DNA of 64,000 nucleotides from Caenorhabditis elegans (lineage: Eukaryota > Nematoda > Chromadorea > Rhabditida > Rhabditidae), in NCBI RefSeq assembly GCF_000002985.6, contig NC_003279.8, positions 1,674,001 through 1,738,000 on the forward strand, read 5' to 3'. The position numbers and the translations under genes were made by a program. The notes under the pieces are model-generated. The model saw only the letters and a list, made by a program, of their open reading frames with translations. It had not been told where the DNA came from and did no database searches. The first letter of the stretch is position 1; every line of letters starts with the position of its first letter. Of the stretch, positions 62,501-64,000 are shown one piece after another.

Positions 62501-64000
62501 GAAGACTCTCCGCACTATCCGGACAAATTGAGAGAAGCGCGATGGATTGCTATGCTAGTGGAAATGTGCAGAAACATGGTGCAAACGCAGAACGTCAGCT
62601 TCTCCAACAAGTTCAACATATTGCTAGTCAGCTCGAGGACAAGGTTGATGATCTTCATAATGCCGCGGTAGAACATGGTGAACGTCTCCCGAAGGTGGTT
62701 CAACTGCACTGTCAAATGGTTGAGGATCTCGCTGATGCTGCGTGCTGTGCAGCTGGAATGACTGTTGATAGCAACCAACAAACGGAACTTTTCGACAAGT
62801 GTAAGACGGTAGTCGAGGCAGAACTTGCGATGATGGTGGCTAGCCGTGAATCCGGAGGAAATCCAAATGCAGTGCATGCTCATGCGAATGTTAAGGATGC
62901 TGCTGGACAGTTGAAGCATGCCATCGGCGATATGAGACAAACGATTGCCAAGGTTTCCAGTGAACAGGGAGCTGTGCAAGGAATGGTTGATACAATTTCT
63001 TCATCGATTGCTCATACCGATGTTGCCGTGAGCTCTGCGCATCCAGGATCTTCCTTTGCCGACGCTCAAACCAGAATGACCGCCTACCTAGAGGATATTC
63101 GTAGAACTGCTATTGAAATGCCAACGCTTAACACAACGGATCTTGGAGCAGCTTCTCTGAACCTCAGCGAAAAGTACCGGTTGGTTGCTGGAGACGTTCG
63201 CCAGGCAGCTGGAATGCTCCCGGAAGCAGACATCGGACAACGTCTGAAGCTAGCAGTTCAGAAGCTTGGAACAAGCTGCATCGAAACCGTCACAGTCGCC
63301 GGAGGAAAGAGGGCTCATCCCGAAGATGAGAGAATCCAACGTCAGTTGAGCTCTCAGGCAGGAACAGTTGTGGAGCGTGTCGAGCAAGTTCTCGCTGCAC
63401 TTCATTCAGCGTCTCGTGGAACACAAGCCTGTATCAACGCCGCGAACACCGTTAGTGGAATCATTGGAGATCTCGATACCACCATCATGTTTGCCACCTC
63501 TGGATCCTTGAACTCTTCCGACGATCGGAAGTTCCCATCACACAAGGAAGCTATCGTGAAGACAGCGAAGGCATTGGTTGAGGACACGAAGGCTCTGGTT
63601 GCCGGTGCCGCTTCCAATCAGGAACAGCTAGCTGTCGCCGCTCAGAATGCAGTCCGCACAATTGTCAACCTATCTGATGCCGTGAAAACTGGCGCTGTCA
63701 GTCTATCAAGTGAGAACTCGGAGACTCAAGTCCTTGTGATCCACGCGGTTCGTGACGTTGCCGCAGCGCTCACCTCTCTGATTCAAGCCACCAAGAACGC
63801 CTCGGGACTTTCCCTTCAACATCCAGCAATGGGACATCTCAAAGATGCGGCAAAGGTTATGGTTTCCAACGTTGCTCGTCTCCTCAAGACGGTGGCCACT
63901 GTCGAAGAGAAGAATCAACAGGGAACACGAGCAGTCGAGGCAGCAGTAGATGCTATTGGCTTTGAGATGAAGCAATTCGAGCATGATCTCAATGAGGGAG
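47597..64000 (+). CDS. tln-1: Talin, 5' part; continues beyond the window
   Basis: Exons 47597-47729, 47910-48459, 51047-51438, 52666-53126, 54205-54818, 56817-57573, 59297-59370 and 60447 to the edge join in phase and stay open, giving 2178 residues here; talins have about 2540, so the C-terminal end with most of the actin-binding THATCH domain is missing. The FERM head (residues 1 to about 405) shows KTMQFEPSTLIYDA, IRLLKVRMLDGAVKTI, HTDEELPWLDHTKTLREQGI, VDSRDPVQLNLLYVQ, KTYGVTFF, and the F3 integrin-binding part with FSLDFGDYQDGYYSVQTTDG. A nine-Gly run precedes F2. The rod is helical bundles (TSQLVACARVVAPTI, AVSGIIGDL-type NTVSGIIGDLDTTIMFATSG). Talin links integrin tails to actin at adhesion sites, in worms at muscle attachments and in the gonad. 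ATG 47597 is five bases after an acceptor. Exon 60447 onward is over 3.5 kb. Confidence 0.98.
48569..48868. mobile_element. hAT-like MITE with perfect 8-bp target duplication
   Basis: TTCTGAAC lies directly on both sides (48561-48568 and 48869-48876). The ends are TAGGGCTCCCA and TGGGAGTCCTG (an imperfect inverted pair). Inside, AGCGGCCGACAC...GTGTCGGCCGCTTCCAAATAGC forms a hairpin, and a CACTACGTTGCGCAACGTAGTG palindrome follows. No ORF. In talin intron 2. Confidence 0.85.
48905..49468. repeat. AAAGGACAGTCATTAGATGGCTG repeat, copy 2, left of the mariner
   Basis: Several overlapping copies of the repeat seen at 17821-18119. The last one breaks off in GAAAACGGGTAAAATA where the mariner begins and resumes at 50723 with TATATATGCTGAATTTAG and GGTTTAACCCATC. 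Confidence 0.75.
49469..50722 (-). mobile_element. Mariner-family transposon, inactive
   Basis: A 1254-bp element with terminal inverted repeats of about 31 bp (TTAGGTTGGTCGAAAAGTCT...) and TA on both sides. The minus strand carries a mariner transposase in pieces: about 50620-50018 in one frame but with an in-frame stop near 50372, then 50180-49990 and 49905-49633 in shifted frames. Recognisable parts are MTENLLAERHALRWVF at the start, GNDKWVLY (first catalytic region, normally GDEKW), LLLHDNARPHT (second Asp) and SPGLAPTDYHLFRSL (third Asp). With at least one stop and two frameshifts it cannot make a full transposase, though its ends look intact enough to be mobilised by one from elsewhere. 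It sits in talin intron 2. Confidence 0.93.
50926..50947. repeat. TA dinucleotide repeat
   Basis: Eleven or so TA units, about 100 bp upstream of talin exon 3. Confidence 0.9.
51457..51696. mobile_element. CACGG-ended MITE, copy 8, with 6-bp target duplication
   Basis: CTGCCT lies directly on both sides (51451-51456 and 51697-51702). The full 240-bp copy begins only 18 bases after the talin exon 3 donor. Confidence 0.9.
51769..52013. mobile_element. CACGG-ended MITE, copy 9, inverted to copy 8
   Basis: CACGGGGTCTGGCC to CCAGAAATCCGTG. Flanks AACGTT and GACGTT agree at five of six positions. With copy 8 it makes a 550-bp fold-back in talin intron 3. Confidence 0.85.
52292..52479. mobile_element. 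CACGTG-ended palindromic element, copy 16
   Basis: Left tip CACACGGTGCC; right tip GGTTCCACGTG. In talin intron 3. Confidence 0.75.
53235..53590. repeat. GTGTGCGGCAAAT repeats flanking unique sequence
   Basis: GGGGTGTGCGGCAAATCTC at 53239 and CGGCAAATTTGCCGCGCACCCC at 53563-53585 face each other, with a third unit at 53518. Same motif pair as 5905-6000. In talin intron 4. Confidence 0.55.
53623..53959. mobile_element. hAT-like MITE, second copy
   Basis: Perfect 11-bp inverted tips (TAGGGCTTCCA / TGGAAGCCCTA). The interior matches 48569-48868, including the GTGTCGGCCGCTTCC hairpin and the ACGTTGCGCAACGT palindrome. The flanks no longer match well, so it looks older or shifted. In talin intron 4. 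Confidence 0.8.
55235..55500. repeat. Fold-back repeat of CCCAAGTTTGGCC units, copy 1
   Basis: CTTGCCTAAGTTTGACCCAAAAAATATT is matched inverted by AATATTTTTGGGCCAAACTTGGGCAAG, with inner CAAAGTTTGGCAAGAGTTG units. A second copy lies at 59415-59750. In talin intron 5. Confidence 0.7.
55580..55599. repeat. 20-C tract
   Basis: Twenty C in a row, followed by a shorter 11-C tract at 55829-55839. Both lie upstream of the alternative talin first exon. Confidence 0.95.
55600..55882 (+). promoter_or_regulatory. Candidate internal talin promoter
   Basis: Non-repetitive sequence in intron 5, richer in GC and CT than the rest of the intron, with TATATATATCC near 55798-55808 and CCTCCTCTATTC at 55840. 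It leads directly to an open first exon at 55883 without a splice acceptor, which suggests transcription starts here. Inferred from position and composition only. Confidence 0.4.
55883..56055 (+). CDS. tln-1: Alternative first exon of talin (FERM-less isoform)
   Basis: ATG at 55883 opens 57 codons plus two bases (MRSKMRRPTVVSDVHVFHYY, then a Ser/Thr-rich stretch, ending SLNRRHYK), followed by the donor GTTAGG. The leftover phase is 2, exactly what exon 6 at 56817 needs (GG plus C). The resulting protein would carry a basic, Ser-rich 58-residue start joined to the rod, without the FERM head and linker. The codon content is unlike the AT-rich repeats around it. Joined to the alternative last exon at 58792 it would encode only about 337 residues; joined to the main exons, a long headless talin. 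Confidence 0.55.
56321..56622. repeat. Palindrome of about 300 bp, AAAGGTGGAGTACC ends
   Basis: Short relative of 22191-22783 (GACTTTGCTTTTTTTAGACCC, TTTTGTAATGATACG and GTTCAAAGTTTTGG arms) in talin intron 5, with a slightly altered right tip. Confidence 0.75.
57610..57795. mobile_element. CACGTG-ended palindromic element, copy 17
   Basis: Both tips intact. It begins 36 bases after the exon 6 donor in talin intron 6. The right flank (AGTTTCTAAATGGAGCGAATTTA) is the inverse of the flank of copy 12. Confidence 0.85.
57904..58078. mobile_element. CACGTG-ended palindromic element, copy 18
   Basis: Left tip missing (TGTGTCTCATTTTGG), right tip CACCACGTG. With copy 17 it forms a composite that is also represented, rearranged, at 45.6-47.1 kb. 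Confidence 0.8.
58373..58533. mobile_element. CACGTG-ended palindromic element, copy 19, with 6-bp target duplication
   Basis: CAACCT lies directly on both sides. Both tips intact, centre shortened. Talin intron 6. Confidence 0.9.
58792..58875 (+). CDS. tln-1: Alternative last exon of talin
   Basis: After the acceptor TCTATTTACAG, 27 in-frame codons (KKQQEHKRTETTEQLLVDDS, then HTILRIR) run to TAA. Exon 6 ends in phase 0 and this exon starts in phase 0. AATAAA-like signals follow near 59004-59025. Use of this exon would end talin at about 996 residues, leaving the FERM head and the first rod bundles but removing most vinculin- and actin-binding parts. Confidence 0.6.
   Translation, partial: KKQQEHKRTETTEQLLVDDSHTILRIR
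58917..58934. promoter_or_regulatory. Perfect heat-shock-element-like motif
   Basis: TTCTAGAATCTTCTAGAA consists of four alternating nGAAn/nTTCn units. It lies just after the alternative talin last exon. Binding by HSF-1 is inference. Confidence 0.4.
59234..59246. repeat. 13-C tract
   Basis: Thirteen C in a row, 50 bases before talin exon 59297. Confidence 0.9.
59415..59750. repeat. Fold-back repeat of CCCAAGTTTGGCC units, copy 2
   Basis: GCATTTGGTTTTAGCGTCTTGCCCAAGTTTGGCCCAAAAAATATT on the left, inverted at 59690-59740, with inner units (GGCGAAACTTGGATTCGGG) also paired. Talin intron 7. Confidence 0.75.
59760..60446. other. Rest of talin intron 7, no exon seen
   Basis: A small GCCGG-type repeat at 59830-59915 (CCGGCAAATCGGCAAATTACCGG), then ordinary intronic sequence to the acceptor CTATTTTCAG at 60446. 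Confidence 0.5.

Noticed and set aside
1..64000. tRNA, snRNA or CRISPR-like arrays
   Set aside because: No cloverleaf with a GGTTCGAATCC-type box was noticed on either strand. The repeats are minisatellites and palindromes typical of nematode DNA, not spaced repeat arrays.

Overview
The window is nuclear DNA from a nematode, almost certainly Caenorhabditis elegans. It has short U-rich-ended introns with TTTTCAG/TTCCAG acceptors, AT-rich intergenic DNA packed with palindromic repeats, GTACTGTAG-type repeats and long C-tracts. The order of recognised genes (drag-1, ubc-3, lsm-6, atg-5, tln-1) matches what I recall of a chromosome I neighbourhood. That locus assignment is from memory; the gene identities rest on reading the exons here.

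Layout. (1) 1-2.4 kb: an unrecognised small minus-strand gene (910-2430), with a diverged inverted copy of its first exon at the left edge. (2) 2.4-7.6 kb: repeats, one orphan exon-like block. (3) 7.6-11.1 kb: drag-1 (+), the RGM-family BMP co-receptor; its signal-peptide exon was not found. (4) 12.2-19.5 kb: a minus-strand membrane-anchored protein tyrosine phosphatase rebuilt from eleven exons, convergent with drag-1. (5) 19.7-24.3 kb: a minisatellite, palindromic elements and the putative ubc-3 promoter. (6) 24.35-26.8 kb ubc-3, 27.4-27.7 kb lsm-6 and 28.1-33.9 kb an unrecognised gene with a possible CxxC zinc module, all + and fairly close, so possibly an operon. (7) 35.6-41.4 kb: atg-5 (+), with repeat-filled introns. 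(8) 41.4-47.6 kb: mainly repeats and promoter-like sequence. (9) 47.6 kb to the right edge: talin tln-1 (+), open at the window end about 370 residues short of the usual talin length.

The genes belong to separate cell functions: BMP signalling, tyrosine dephosphorylation, ubiquitin transfer, U6/mRNA-decay RNA binding, autophagy and integrin adhesion. There is no bacterial-style system. The most interesting coding signals are inside talin. An alternative first exon in intron 5 joins exon 6 in the correct phase and would give a talin lacking the FERM head. An alternative last exon after exon 6 would give a head plus early-rod protein of about 996 residues.

Much of the rest is mobile or fold-back DNA. 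There are 19 copies of a 160-190 bp palindrome ending in CACGTG, with 6-bp target duplications visible at several copies, and 9 copies of a CACGG-ended MITE, one of which also shows a 6-bp duplication. I also see a dead mariner nested in an older repeat, two hAT-like MITEs (one with a perfect 8-bp duplication), several large palindromes, and minisatellites of GCCGG/GGCAATT type. All exon boundaries come from reading frame and splice-site logic by eye and were not tested against transcripts.
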